64,000 nucleotides of DNA from Nepenthes gracilis (lineage: Eukaryota; Streptophyta; Magnoliopsida; Caryophyllales; Nepenthaceae), in assembly GCA_033239525.1 (NCBI GenBank), contig BSYO01000033.1:2533501-2597500 (forward strand), read 5' to 3'. The translations under genes were made by a program, and so were the position numbers. Shown one piece after another: positions 48,985-59,876 of the stretch. The notes beneath the pieces were generated by a model that worked only from the letters and a program-made list of their open reading frames with translations, was not told the origin of the DNA and did not search any database. How positions within the stretch are numbered: position 1 is the first letter of the stretch; each line of letters opens with the position of its first letter.

Positions 48985-49612
48985 TATCACTTTTCGCATA
49001 CCTTGATCAGGAACAGTGGCCAGATCTTCAGGAACAAGCGGATAAGTCTCTAGCTCGTAAACGATAGGCGTCCCGACGACGGGAATCAACCAGACAGAAA
49101 CGTAGTGCTGCTCAAATTCTTAGCAACGTAACGCCAATCATGAGTAGAAACTGCAACACACGAACACGATTCTCATTCACCTCATTAACCAACACGTCAA
49201 AAACCCTCTGCACCGTCTTATTCACAGTTCCATCAATCTCAGCAACGTGAAACCACGATAACTTGCCTATATCCGCATCAATATTCAACTCGTACTTCAA
49301 AATCCGCTTCCAATCCACAGTAACAGCGGGTTGGTTCAATTTCAACGGCAAACAATTCTTCTCCTTGTTGACATTCCCCACACTCTTGCTGGTTTTAAGA
49401 GGCTTGAATTCTCATGGCATTCTTTGATCGAGATTCAGTATTCGATTGCCACCACCGGCAGAACAAATCCGTATCATCGCTAAATCCCGGGCTCCACTGT
49501 TCATCGCCGCAACTCGGAGATCGAAGGGTATTCGAAAAGAAATAGAGAGAGAAAGGGGGGAAGAGGTGAGATTAGCGGGAATCGAACTGATCAATTGCAG
49601 AGAAGTTTTCAT
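48985..49612 (-). pseudogene. Broken gene fragment of unknown family
   Basis: On the minus strand one frame runs from ATG at 49612, meets a stop at about 49412-49414, and continues open in the same frame from 49411 to 49112 (coding-like, moderately acidic, with VTVDWKRILKYELNID). After a stop at 49112, another frame carries on to 48985 (FEQHYVSVWLIPVVGTP ... YELETYPLVPEDLATV), so a frameshift near 49095-49110 is likely. The composition and colinear blocks look like true protein, not noise, but I do not recognise the family and name no function. It lies between a dead copia element and the GATL gene and could be an exon set with a stop in an intron, but a retro- or fragment pseudogene is more likely. 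Confidence 0.4.
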
Positions 49613-49652
49613 TTTAATAGTTTCAAACGGTTTAAAAAAGATCAGTTTTTAA

Positions 49653-50238
49653 CATTTTAAAATATATTTTTTTCATTAAGTAAAATATAATTTATCCAAT
49701 TAAAATATAAATTTGAATGTTTTAAAATAAAAATAATAAGTATTGAAAATTCAAGAAGCATAGCACTTTGATTTTACGAAATTTAATAGAATATAATGTC
49801 CTAAAAATAATAAATGTCAAACGTCTTAAGATAAAACAATATTTATCAAAATTTATGTTCTGACGACATTGCCCATGACAAGATAATAGATATTACAGTT
49901 CCTTGTTTGACAAAATTTATATGCTTCTAGTACTACTATGGTCTTTCAGCCGATCGTATTTATCTAATAATAAAAATTATAAAATTATATAATTATTTAA
50001 ATTATTTAATATAATATTTTTTATTATTTATTCAATGTTAGACTTTAAATAAATATGGGAACTACCAGCTCTGATTCTCCTCATACGCTAATTCTGCAGT
50101 CTAATGTCACCCTCACTAAATCTATTCTCCGTTCTCATTCTTTCGTATTCTGTTACAGGGTCATTGCGTAGGGAACCACACCGGCATCTTAGCCGCCATT
50201 GCAATCCAAAATCAACCAATCACGACATCCTCAACGAA
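49653..50238. other. AT-rich spacer
   Basis: No gene or element recognised. Composition becomes less AT-rich toward the tandem duplication upstream of GATL. Confidence 0.45.
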
Positions 50239-50682
50239 GATCTTCGACTGTGAAAAAGGTAATTTTAATAGCAAATTAATGTCGTTTTTATTCATCAAAT
50301 TGGTGCTCAAGTTCTGCGGAGGGTTGATTTGCAAGGGTGATGTTGTGCCGATCACGGTTCCGGTGAGATCAGAGATGGCAGTGGTGGTTGGATAGAACGG
50401 TGGAGGGAACACAGAAATTAAGAAAGCAAGTAAAACTCCTCAATCACAGGCACAAGTGACGCTGCTTTGATCTTCGACTGTGAAAAAAGGTAATTTTCTA
50501 GCAAATTAATGTCGTTTTTGTTCAAGAAATTGGTGCTCAAGATCTGCGGACGGTTGATTTGCAAGGATGCTGTCATGCCGAGATCAGAGATGGCGGTGGT
50601 GGTTGGATAGAACGGTGGATGGAACACAGAAATTAAGAAAGCAAGAAAACTCCTCAATCACAGGCACAAGTGACGCTGCTTT
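50239..50682 (+). repeat. Tandem duplication of about 230 bp upstream of GATL
   Basis: Unit 1 is 50239-50468 and unit 2 is 50469-50682. Both begin GATCTTCGACTGTGAAAAA and end CACAAGTGACGCTGCTTT. They are highly similar; unit 2 has a short deletion around the GATCACGGTTCCGGTGA portion. Each unit includes TTAATGTCGTTTTT, GGTGGTTGGATAGAACGGTG and AACACAGAAATTAAGAAAGC. Frames crossing the units on either strand (50212-50412, 50418-50657, 50567-50833) are by-products. The right edge lies 266 bp before the GATL ATG, so the array may be part of its promoter or leader. Confidence 0.9.
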
Positions 50683-50947
50683 CCAGCCTGTAATTGAATT
50701 TCGTTCTTCCTTTTTTATAATTTCTCTTTTCATATCATCTGTCGCTCTCCTCCTCCTTCACTGCCAACCCAAATCATCCCCACAGGCCCCACTCGCCACT
50801 ATTATCACGAGTAGTATAGGAAACTCGCAATAACTGTAAACATACGAAAACAAAAAACAATCAAAATGAAATCCATTAAGCGTTTGTAAGCTTCTCAAAC
50901 ATTTAATTTGAGATTTACTTCTGCTGAGACCATCCAATCTTCAGCAG

Positions 50948-51997
50948 ATGCCACAAAGATTTCACCTCTTCCTTCTGATCGTCATTCTCCTCAATTTTCC
51001 GGCGACATCAACCGCCGCCGGCGACCTCCCAGTCTTCCTAGAAGCTCCAGCATTCCGAAACGGTGAGCAATGCCCCAAGACGACCACCATCCACATAGCC
51101 ATGACGCTCGACAAGACCTACCTTCGCGGCTCAGTCGCCGCCATCTTCTCCATCCTCCGCCACGCCATGTGCCCCGAGAGCATCTCCTTTCACTTCCTCG
51201 CTGCTCATCGACGTGAAGAACTCCGCCGCATCGTTGGTTCCACCTTCCCTTACCTCTCTTTCGCCGTATATCACTTCAACCCTAATCTCGTGAAGGGAAA
51301 GATCTCGTCCTCCGTTCGACGCGCCTTGGACCAGCCGCTGAACTATGCGCGCATCTACCTCGCCGACTTGCTCCCAACCAGCCTCACCCGTATCATCTAC
51401 TTGGACTCGGATCTCGTTTTAGTGGATGATGTGGCGAGATTGTGGATCATTGATCTCCATGGTCATGTGCTGGGAGCGCCGGAGTACTGTCACGCTAACT
51501 TTTCCAGCTACTTTACGGACAGCTTCTGGAACAATGTACAATTTTCTAAAATATTCCAGTTAAGGGAGCGGGAGCCGTGTTATTTTAACACGGGCGTGAT
51601 GGTGATAGATTTGTGGAGGTGGAGGGAAGGAGGGTACACGGCGAGATTAGAGATGTGGATGAGGATACAGAAGAGGTACAGAATATACGAGCTCGGCTCG
51701 CTGCCGCCGTTCCTGCTGGTGTTTGCTGGCGGCGTGGAAGGCGTCGAGCACCGCTGGAACCAGCACGGGCTCGGCGGCGACAACCTCAAAGGACGGTGCC
51801 GGAATTTGCATCCAGGTCCGGTAAGTCTACTTCACTGGAGTGGGAAGGGAAAGCCATGGCTAAGGATTGACTCGAAGCGGGCTTGTCCATTGGATAGCCT
51901 GTGGGCCGCTTATGATCTAATTTATCGTCCATCGTCAATGCTATCGCTGATCTTAGGGCTGGGCAGCCGGCCGGAGGTCGGGAACTGGGTAAGGTAG
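50948..51997 (+). CDS. GATL-family galacturonosyltransferase-like protein (GT8)
   Basis: An intronless 349-residue glycosyltransferase family 8 protein, normal length for plant GATL proteins. Seen in order: a hydrophobic N-terminus (residues 4-19, then TSTAAG), likely a signal peptide cut near 23-25; the conserved start [27 protein letters not shown]; the metal/nucleotide-sugar DSD motif in [11 protein letters not shown] (153-155); [16 protein letters not shown] (211-226); [12 protein letters not shown] (250-261); [12 protein letters not shown]; and HWSGKGKPW (296-304), the second metal-binding region. Family knowledge: GATL proteins act in the Golgi/secretory route in pectin or xylan synthesis; transfer activity is proved for few members, so the substrate is inferred. 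The ATG at 50948 precedes the signal peptide directly. The frame is intact and GC-rich relative to its surroundings. It most resembles the GATL subgroup with an APAFRNG N-terminus. Confidence 0.93.
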   Translation: MPQRFHLFLLIVILLNFPATSTAAGDLPVFLEAPAFRNGEQCPKTTTIHIAMTLDKTYLRGSVAAIFSILRHAMCPESISFHFLAAHRREELRRIVGSTFPYLSFAVYHFNPNLVKGKISSSVRRALDQPLNYARIYLADLLPTSLTRIIYLDSDLVLVDDVARLWIIDLHGHVLGAPEYCHANFSSYFTDSFWNNVQFSKIFQLREREPCYFNTGVMVIDLWRWREGGYTARLEMWMRIQKRYRIYELGSLPPFLLVFAGGVEGVEHRWNQHGLGGDNLKGRCRNLHPGPVSLLHWSGKGKPWLRIDSKRACPLDSLWAAYDLIYRPSSMLSLILGLGSRPEVGNWVR

Positions 51998-51999
51998 CA

Positions 52000-52561
52000 G
52001 AAGATGAGGAAGCAAAAGCTATAGTAAGTGGCTGAAAACGCGGGGCTGATGGGGGGCGGGGTTCCGTTGTGCATGTGAAATTATTTTGTCTTGTTTCGTT
52101 GAGAAGACATGGAAGAGGAGAAATTGCAGTGTGTCGCCGTAAACGGTGGCGGATGATGAACTGGGGGAGGGGGGGTCGCTCATGTAATATAAAATAATTT
52201 TGGGGGAAAAAGTGGAATTTTGCAAATTAGGTGGTTGTAGCTTTTGAAAGGGCTTTAATTACCAAAAAAAAAAAAGGCTTTTGAAAGGGCTTTGATCTGG
52301 TGGTGGATAGAGCTTAGTGTACTGTGGACTCTCCTCTTTGAAATTGAGGAATGTTATTTTTAGCCTAATTTATTAGTTGGGTTATTATTAAAAGCGTTTT
52401 AATAATATCATTATATATATTTACTTATTTTTTGTTTTTTAAATTGTATTATGTATCAAAATTCTTTTACAAAAAAAAAAAGTCAAATTGACTATAATTT
52501 GAATTATATGTTTACAGATGTACAAGGTCAAAAGACTTTAAAACTATAAAAAATTTATAAT
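52000..52561. other. GATL 3' flank
   Basis: GC content falls quickly after the stop codon. It contains the likely 3' untranslated region (duplicated TTTTGAAAGGGCTTT word at 52242-52256 and 52279-52293) and then AT-rich spacer up to the next LTR. Confidence 0.5.
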
Positions 52562-53631
52562 TGATGCGTATCTGGATCCGACATAAAACAAATTATGGTC
52601 AATTGGGTCGTCTGGATTTGGCTCCATTCACCGAGTCTGGGCCCTGCACACCACTACAACAAATAAGAGGTCAGGTGACGGCGGGATATTATCCCACCGA
52701 ATACACTCCAACGTTCAAGTCAGCAGTAGGCCTTCGAATTATAAGAAAGTAACTGGAAATGAGAATTGAGATAGAGAGAGAGATTGAGATAGGAAGGAGT
52801 GTTCGCCTTTAGATGTAAGAAACAATCTCGCGACTTGTCAAGAGCGCAGTTTTTCGACTCAACGTTCACAGGGAACGAACAGGAAACCGAGTCCAGTAAG
52901 CGTGGAAGCTTTGAAAGACGGAGCTCGGGGAGTGGGTGAAATATCTGGAATCTGAAGGCTTGGAGTAGGATTATTATAGTAAGCGATTGTGTGCTTAGGA
53001 ACGAGCGTTAGTATGCTTAAGGATTTCTTTGTTGTTGTTCTTTTTTCATCTCCCCCAGAATGGAGACTTGTGGGGTTATATAGTTGGTGGGCAGGGCGAC
53101 TTTCCTTGGCCAAGAAGGCGCGATTCCTATATCGTATTGTGCGGCTTTCCTTAAGCAGGAAGGCTAGACTCGTGTATTTTACTGGGATCGTTTTCTTTCT
53201 GAGCGGGTAATGATTCTCCAAATTATTTGCCTTCCTTCTGCGCTTCTATTACCGTTAGAGTCTATTATTAGTAAAAATGGAGAATCCGGCGCCTTCCTCA
53301 TGGAAAAGACATCGAATCTATTGATACCCTCTTCAGTGGAGATTGGTTTCAAGGAATGCACGAAATCAGTGAAAGAGACCGTTACTTGTCATGTACGAAA
53401 ATGTCTGTCAAATTGGGCATAACCTATATAAGGTTTTTACCTTTTCTCGGTCTGCTGCTACAATGCTCCCGGTCAACAGAGATGTTGACCGTCTTAAGGG
53501 AGCATGTTGGCCGCCTAATTAGCCTTCCACACGGTCAACACTAGCGTTGACTGTCCGAACGCGTATCTGGGCTTTCTTGGATTTTGGGCCCTTTTTCGTA
53601 TTGGGTTTGCCTACTATGGGCTTACCCATCA
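52562..53631 (-). mobile_element. 3' LTR of a Tat-lineage gypsy element, copy E
   Basis: It starts TGATGCGTATCTGG (52562) and ends TTACCCATCA (53631), the same ends as copies C and D. It is in minus orientation: a purine tract (GGCATGGGGGCTAG on the minus strand) abuts the 53631 edge, where a polypurine tract should lie before a 3' LTR. A TATATAA box on the minus strand (53076-53082) sits between U3 and R. U3 carries W-box pairs GGTCAACAGAGATGTTGACC (about 53472) and GGTCAACACTAGCGTTGACT (about 53532). The left flank ATAAT is the candidate target site; the partner LTR is absent. LTR-internal frames are not genes. Confidence 0.85.
53472..53552. promoter_or_regulatory. W-box inverted pairs in the U3 of copy E
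   Basis: Two imperfect inverted GGTCAAC/GTTGAC pairs about 60 bp apart, about 390-480 bp upstream of the LTR TATA box in the minus orientation. This is the same layout as copies C and D. Confidence 0.5.
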
Positions 53632-53645
53632 CTAGCCCCCATGCC
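53632..53645 (-). promoter_or_regulatory. Polypurine tract of the Tat-like element
   Basis: Minus-strand GGCATGGGGGCTAG immediately precedes the LTR start TGATGGG. This is the second-strand priming site expected next to a 3' LTR and fixes the element's orientation. Confidence 0.65.
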
Positions 53646-53989
53646 AGTGGTCTGGATTTTGGCATCTGATATATTCATAATGGGATGCGTTTGTCTTTTG
53701 CTAACGGAGACGGAGTCATTGACCATCTAGAGAGGAGCCTCGCATACTTCCAAAATATTGACCGGATTTATTTACCGTTTTTTAAAAATTTTCGGGCAAC
53801 TTGGAGAAGTAAGCATTGGCCATTAGTCTTCCTGTAAGAAGAAGTATGCCATGTGTTTTCATGCGGTATATTCAGGATCCCGGTATTTAATGACTTAAAG
53901 GATCTGATTCGACGGCTCCCTTTTGGGAAGCGACACATGGTGGTAATGATGGCGCATGCTTTCGAGGCGGTTTTGTGTTCATACTGGCC

Positions 53990-55852
53990 TTTTAGTTGCC
54001 CGTTCGTTTCACTTTGAATTTTTTGACGTCTTCTTTTGTTTCTTCATCTTCCTTAACCCGTAGGAGTGAAAGAGAAATAATCTTAGTTGATTTTCTGACC
54101 ATGGCCTCCGTCGTCGATATCGTCTCCGTCTTGAGAGAGAACGATATGAAGGTATTGTACGTAGAGTACAATATCCTAAAGGAGATTGCCTTCCTTGTTC
54201 CTGGGAAGGATGACAGGGTTTTTCTGCGACCTGCGGACTTTGTGACCATATACGAAGCCCATTTGAGGAGTGGACTTCGTCTTCCGATTCCCGACGAGTT
54301 AATGTCGATCTTTCAGGCGCTTTGGGTCCCCATTGCTCAGTTCCACGCCAACGCCATCCGATATATGTGCTCCCTTTGCATATTCCTTCGTTAGCAATCA
54401 AAGCTGCTGACGATGTCGATGGGTAGGGGGCTCTTTAAGCTTAACCAGGGAGCAGAGTAGATTTCTCTATCCCCACACGGCGGTCTTAGGATAAGTACCG
54501 TCATATACGACTCTCTGAAGAATTGAAAGAATCGATTCTTCTTCATTAGCGTGAGTAAGTCCTGGCCCTTATCTAGGGAGTGGGGTCAGGTGCTTGACGT
54601 GTATACGGGGGCGCCCTTTGAGGTTGAGACGGCATCCCTGTCTTGGTTAGTCAAACTTATCGCGGATCACCTTGAGGATTTCCAAAGAGACCACTTTGTC
54701 TCCCGTGTTGAGGTTAAGAAGGCCAAGTGGAGGCCTCCTTCTCCCATCCAGAAATTCAAGGTCCCGCCGCCAGATGTCCTGCGAGGGAAGAAGAGGAAAA
54801 AGGGCTTTATCATAGGTCCTCGTCGGTCCGATATTAGTCCCTCTAGTCTAAGGCAAAAGAGAGCGGCCTCGGTGGCGCCTTCTTCGTCGTCCCCAGGGCC
54901 AGACTATCTCTCCATCGGACGCTTTGCGGGTGTAGGGGCTGCTTTCAGGATTAAAGTAGAGCTCGCTTAAGAGGCCTATGACGCCATGTTGAATGCCACG
55001 GCGAGTGACGATATTGTTCTTGCGCAGCCTGCACTGGCGGGGTTGACTTCGGATCCATCTGTTGGAGCGCTTGGGCTGCCGGAGTTGTCTGTTAGATCGC
55101 CTGCTGTGGAACTGCCGAGTAAGCAGCAGAAGACGCCGGCCAGGATCGAGGATGTTTCAGAGGAGCCGTTGGAGGAGCTCTTGACGGAGGTCCCTGCTAG
55201 CCTTGCCCACGAGGGGTCCATTTCTTGCTCACCGCCTTTGGCGCCGGATTTGCACGGCAGACCAGACAGGCAAGCACGAAGAATTTGAGATGTATAAATT
55301 CTGTTGCCTGCATTGTCTTTAAGTTTACCTTTTCTAACTCCTCCGTTTTTTTGTGCGTAGGCTGATAAGGTCATGGGTGCAGCAGCCAAGGCGCTTAGGC
55401 AAAGAGATCGGGTGATCTCCGATAGGGGCAGGGAGATCGTCTGGCTTGATTCCAAGCTGGAGGCTTTGGGGGCGGAATATCGGGAGGACGCGGTTGCTCT
55501 GGAGTCTAGTTTGGCTGACATGGAGGCGGAGAACGAGAGCTTGAAGGCGGAGAACACTCGTCTGAAGGAGAAAAATGAGCGGGTTAAGGGACGCCTCGAT
55601 CAGCTTGTAGGGCAGATGGCCACCCCAAAGAATGATCTATGCCTCCGTATTCGTCCTCACGAGGTCGCGGACATGATGCTGTCGCGGTTGTGGGAAGGGG
55701 TCAACATCAGTCGGCGCATTGTGCGGCTGGTTGATCCTGACTTTCCATGGATCTCATCAACTTGTCAAACCGGACGGCATAACGCTGCGACAGCCTCGTG
55801 GGGGAGCCACGGGACAGACAGGGGCCACCGCCGCCCCATTAGTTTTTGGTGA
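53990..55852 (+). pseudogene. Extra ORF of the Tat-like element, antisense to its pol (putative gypsy-type transposon protein)
   Basis: Coding blocks on the plus strand, opposite to the integrase relic. Block 1 (53996-54394, 132 codons) has the words LRPADFVTIYEAHLRSGLRLPIPDEL and AQFHANAIRYM, characteristic of the plant 'putative gypsy type transposon' domain (Pfam PF04195 by recall). Block 2 (54551-54970) follows after stops and ends in a basic KKRKKGF stretch. Block 3 (54986-55288) is acidic. A likely intron with acceptor TTGTGCGTAG (55351-55360) leads to block 4 (55373-55852), a Glu/Leu-rich coiled coil (LEALGAEYREDA to ENTRLKEKNERVK). Tat-lineage elements such as Retand, RIRE2 and Grande are known to carry extra, sometimes antisense, ORFs between pol and the 3' LTR, exactly this position. 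Stops and frame shifts make it a pseudogene. Function in the family is unknown. Confidence 0.75.
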
Positions 55853-56090
55853 TTGTAGTTTTTTTGTTATAATTATATAAATGTACTTCACCGTAAGAAG
55901 TAATACGAGCAACTTTGTGCATGTCGCATTTTTTTTGATTTTTTTACAGCTTCTTTTTGCTTGTATTTTGTTCATTCGCTGTTCTAGGCGACCCACTGGG
56001 CGGGTTTTCTGTGAGTTGGCCACCTGCCTTGTTTTGGACGTTCATGGCGTTTTCAAAGGAACGGAGTCCTTGGGTACGTTCTCTAGGCTG
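55853..56090. other. Junction between the antisense ORF and the pol relic
   Basis: A T-rich stretch, then decayed integrase C-terminal sequence on the minus strand (about 55985-56100). No separate gene. Confidence 0.45.
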
Positions 56091-56094
56091 TCAC

Positions 56095-56655
56095 TTGCAT
56101 TAAACCCGTCTAATATTCGCTTGCGAGTAAAGTTTGGTGGCGCTATCCAAGTAGGCTGCTATCCGCATTCTGGCGGCATCGCGAGCTTCTTCTAACAAGT
56201 CTAGGTGTTTTTGAATTTTCTGGGTGTTACCCTGCTCATCAAAAGATTTCACCATAAGATTTGGAAGCCGGATTTCGACTGAGATCACTGCTTCAGTCTC
56301 ATAGAAGAGGCTGAAGGGTGTCTCACGCGTTGATTTTTTTAGAGTTGTCCGGTAGGACCAGAGGACTGGGGTGAGCTCATCTACCTAAGAGCCCCCTGCG
56401 TCCTCCAATTTGGTCTTAAGCCCGTAGAGTAGCATTCGATTTGTGATCTCCACATGTCCATTCGCTTGGAGTTATGCTATCGAAGTGTGGACTAACCTTA
56501 TCCCAAAACTGGTGCAATACTTGATGAAGCATTTTTTCGAGAATTGAGTTCCGTTGTCAGTCACAATGACTTCTAGAACGCCAAATCTGCTAATGATATT
56601 CTGGCGAACAAACTCAAGAGCATTGTATTCTATGATCCTAGCCAACGGGACCGAT
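56095..56655 (-). pseudogene. Gypsy integrase relic (end of pol)
   Basis: On the minus strand the sequence reads as the integrase core of a Ty3-gypsy element: FVRQNIISRFGVLEVIVTDN (second catalytic Asp), QANGHVEITNRM with the catalytic Glu, LYGLKTKLEDAGG, VLWSYRTT, STRETPFSLFYETEAV, then ISVEIRLPN and LDLLEEARDAARMRIAAY of the C-terminal part. Stops lie before LQANG and after DAGGS. The upstream part of pol is missing; at about 56656 the match stops where repeat R3 begins. With the antisense ORF, polypurine tract and LTR to its left it forms the 3' half of one element. Confidence 0.88.
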
Positions 56656-57180
56656 GTCGACTAGATGTCGAACCTCTACCTCTTCTTTCTTCTTCTCTCA
56701 TTCTATAATCACCTCCAAAATAACGTACCTGACCTTGACAAAGAACGGAATTCAAATCAGATCTCGACCAGATGTCAAACATTTTTCTATTCTCTTTTTT
56801 TCTCTCATCTTTCTATGTGTGGCGCTCATTGTAGAAAAAGATTTCAAAATCATAACCCTAAATGTGTAAGTTGCGTTTTATACTGTACCAACACTCAAGC
56901 ACCTGACTAGCGCAGATTGAGCCCACCGAGTTTTGGATTCCACACTCGAGCATATGGCGAGCGCGGAATGAGTGCACCAAGTCTAGAATCTGTGCATTTG
57001 CATCGCTCGAACGTGAGGTGAGTTCCAACAATCCTCTATCAATCTGAAATTGACGCTCGAGGAAGTGCCCAACTTGATCTTGCTTCTTGGCCATTCACCA
57101 TGGCTCCGGTTTTCATATGAGCCTCATGCAAACTTCTGATAACTTTGTATTCGTTAAACTGTTCATAAAGGAGTGACCGA
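56656..57180 (-). mobile_element. Copia-type LTR or leader fragment (repeat family R3, copy 2) truncating the gypsy element
   Basis: The match to 13088-14040 includes CCAGATGTCAAAC, TTTCTATGTGTGGCGCTCATTGTAG and CTCGAG-containing blocks (56940-57065). On the minus strand the order ends with ACACATTTAGGGTTATGATTTTGAAATC and a repeated TCGACATCTGG-type word (56650-56680 and 56768-56780). Frames at 56654-56910 and 56858-57094 are by-products. Confidence 0.45.
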
Positions 57181-59876
57181 AAAGCTAACACTAAAAACAA
57201 AATAATGAGCAAGTTTCGTATTAAAATTTTAAATTTTGTATACTATAACTTAAAATAAGAGGTTATGGGTCATATTGTGCCAATGAAGAGACTCATATGT
57301 TGCCTATGTCGGTATACATGCTAGTTAATTTAGAATATGTAAAAGCAGAGAAGAATAAAGCTGCTCGTGATGGTGATAAGATGTATGATGTAGGGGCTCC
57401 CATAGAAGAAAAAGGCTAAGACTTAAAATGACTAGCTTCGTGTCTAAGTAAGTCCATTGTGAGCTGCACTATGGTAAGCTTTGTGGGACCCAGGTGGCCC
57501 TAAGTTTTGGTCGAATGGATGAGTGTCTGTGTAAGTTTCTTTTAAAAGAAATAATAATGTTTTTTAATTAAAATAATAGTCTATACTTTATCTAATGTTG
57601 TTCATTATTTATTTTTATGAAGTCAGTGTCTATTTTATTGTTAAGAGCCTTGATGAGCAAAGTCTTATATTAAAAGGCTATAGTTTAGGTGTAAAAACTT
57701 ATAGGAAATATGTAACACATAGTTTTAATTTACAAGTTATGATATTATTAATATAATTTTAGATAAATTTAAAAATAATTATATAATAAAATTTAAAAAA
57801 ATATATTTTAAAAGAAAAAGACTAGCACCAGATCAGTATTTGTCTTGCACTTGTGTGTATTTTGAATAGTAATATTGAATCTGATTGAGGTGTTCATGCG
57901 TGATTTAGGTAGTATAAAAACACTTGATGTGTACATGTATTAGTGCTTATATTTATTTTAGACAGAATGTGTGGCGTTTGATATGGACATATTACAGCAC
58001 TCATATACGATTGAGATAGAATATCGGCACTTAGATAATACTTGATGTGATTCTTATATATGCTTGAGGATTTGTAGTAGCGCTAATGTGCACTAATCTG
58101 ACCCTTGAGTATAGATTATAGTATATAAGGACGTGTACAATTATAGAAAGCCATTTTACACAGGAAAGGGAGAGAATAAAGACAAAGAGAAGACCAAGAG
58201 AATAGGGAAGATCAAGAAGATTTTGAAACTATATTTCGTAAATTTATTAGATTAAAGATGGAAGGTAAGTATTTTAAATATGTTATCTGGTCTATTTGCA
58301 TATTGTTCGGCGTTGTATGCATTTCTTATTATAATATGTAAAATGTTATTTCTTATTTTTCTTATTTGAATATTATTACATATATATATATATATATTAT
58401 TGAATATTTAAAATTTTGTTTGATTTTTATCGAATATTTAAGAGTTTTGTTTGTTTTCTTTAAAATAAATAAATATTTTAAAATATTATATTTTTATATA
58501 AAAATATTTATAAAATAAAATTTATAAAACTTATATATCTGGCTTTAAAAATAATTGTACATGCAAGTGATTGATAAAAATTCTATTTTGATTTTATTTT
58601 AAATTTATACTTTTTTACATGGTAAAGAATTTTGTACCTTTTCTATTAAGAGAAAAGGTTTCAAATATTTATTATAGGATCCCTCTATTTTGTTATTTTA
58701 TTTGAAAAATTATTATAAAAATTGATAAAATAATACATTTAAATGTCCTAATATATTTATGCTCACTTGATTATAACACCTATTCTTACGGGTGGCAAAA
58801 AAAAGTAATATTTAACTCTGTCTATAAGATGTAGTTGTAGACAGTTTACAAATGAGTTTAAATAGTAGTATTATAGTCTATATAAGTATGTACAATTCTT
58901 TTTCAAATTTTAGCTTTTTAATCTTTTGCTATCAATTTTAGCATAATTTAAAATTTTAAAATTTTACCTACATTATATTTAATATTTGAAATATTTGCCA
59001 TAATGAGATTTTGGATATTTAAATATTTTAAAATTTTAAAACTTAAACTTTTAAACGGTTTCATATAATTTAAATTCATTAATATTTGTGTATATATCAA
59101 AAATTTTGATATACGAAATCAAAATTTGTGTATATATTATTTGTGTTTAGAGTTTGACCGTATTAGAACTTGACATTATATTTTCTAAATTTACAATCCA
59201 ATACATGATTCATATATATGATTTATATATATATACTTGTTGAATTTTGATACATTATTTTATCATATATTTTAACATTTCAAATTAGATAACTCATAGA
59301 CTACTTACAGGATCTTAGACAGAGTATATAAAATTATTGAGTTTTTGACTTATTATTTTATTATGTTTTCCAACCTTTCAAATTAGTGGAGGATCTTGGA
59401 TGGAAAAATTAAATACCTTATTATTATTTGTTATTTGAACATATATTTAAATATATTTTGAAGATATGTTGGAATTTTAATTAGTGGATTTATTTTATGG
59501 TATGTATTATTTGGGAGAAAGTTTTATCAATTGGATATTTGTATAAATTTTGTATTGTATGATTAAATGTTGTTTATTTGATAATTTTATTTATGAATAA
59601 GTTAATATAAGTAGGTTTTATTATTTATTTGGAGATTAAATATGATTAATTCGGTTAGATTTTATATTCATTGTCAAATGTCATAGATATTATTTTGTTT
59701 TGAATTTTGTTTTGTTCATATTTGATATGATGACTTGGGTTATTTAAGTTTTGGCCATTTAAGAAGAGCTTTATTCGAATTTATTTATTATTTATTTAAT
59801 TATTTACTTGTACATGAATTGTGACAAAATCTTACAACTATATTATGTTATTTTGTAATATTTCGTTTAATGATTT
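57181..59876. other. AT-rich spacer with a possible promoter
   Basis: Mostly AT-rich. A less AT-rich part at 57840-58270 contains a TATA box and an ATG directly followed by a splice-donor-like GTAAGT (listed separately). No coding sequence can be followed further. Confidence 0.4.
58122..58270 (+). promoter_or_regulatory. Possible promoter and first exon
   Basis: GTATATAAGGAC gives a TATA box at 58122-58128. About 130 bp downstream, after a purine-rich leader, stands ATGGAAGGTAAGT (58258-58270), an ATG with a consensus 5' splice site three codons later. A second exon could not be identified in the AT-rich sequence that follows. It may be an LTR/leader of an unrecognised element or a non-coding transcript. 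Confidence 0.2.

Noticed and set aside
50212..50657. Two similar minus-strand frames (66 and 79 codons) as a possible duplicated small gene
   Set aside because: Their similarity is fully explained by the 230-bp DNA duplication; frames differ at the ends and contain no recognised motif.
51580..51870. Extra frames inside the GATL gene on both strands
   Set aside because: Out-of-frame shadows of the intact GT8 reading frame.
54009..54401. 130-codon minus-strand frame opposite the first block of the antisense ORF
   Set aside because: The plus-strand frame has the recognisable domain words; the minus frame is its shadow.
54976..55557. 193-codon minus-strand frame, the second longest on the minus strand
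   Set aside because: It crosses the intron, acidic linker and coiled coil of the plus-strand ORF, is Ser/Ala-rich as expected of an antisense of Glu/Leu/Ala codons, and has no family features.
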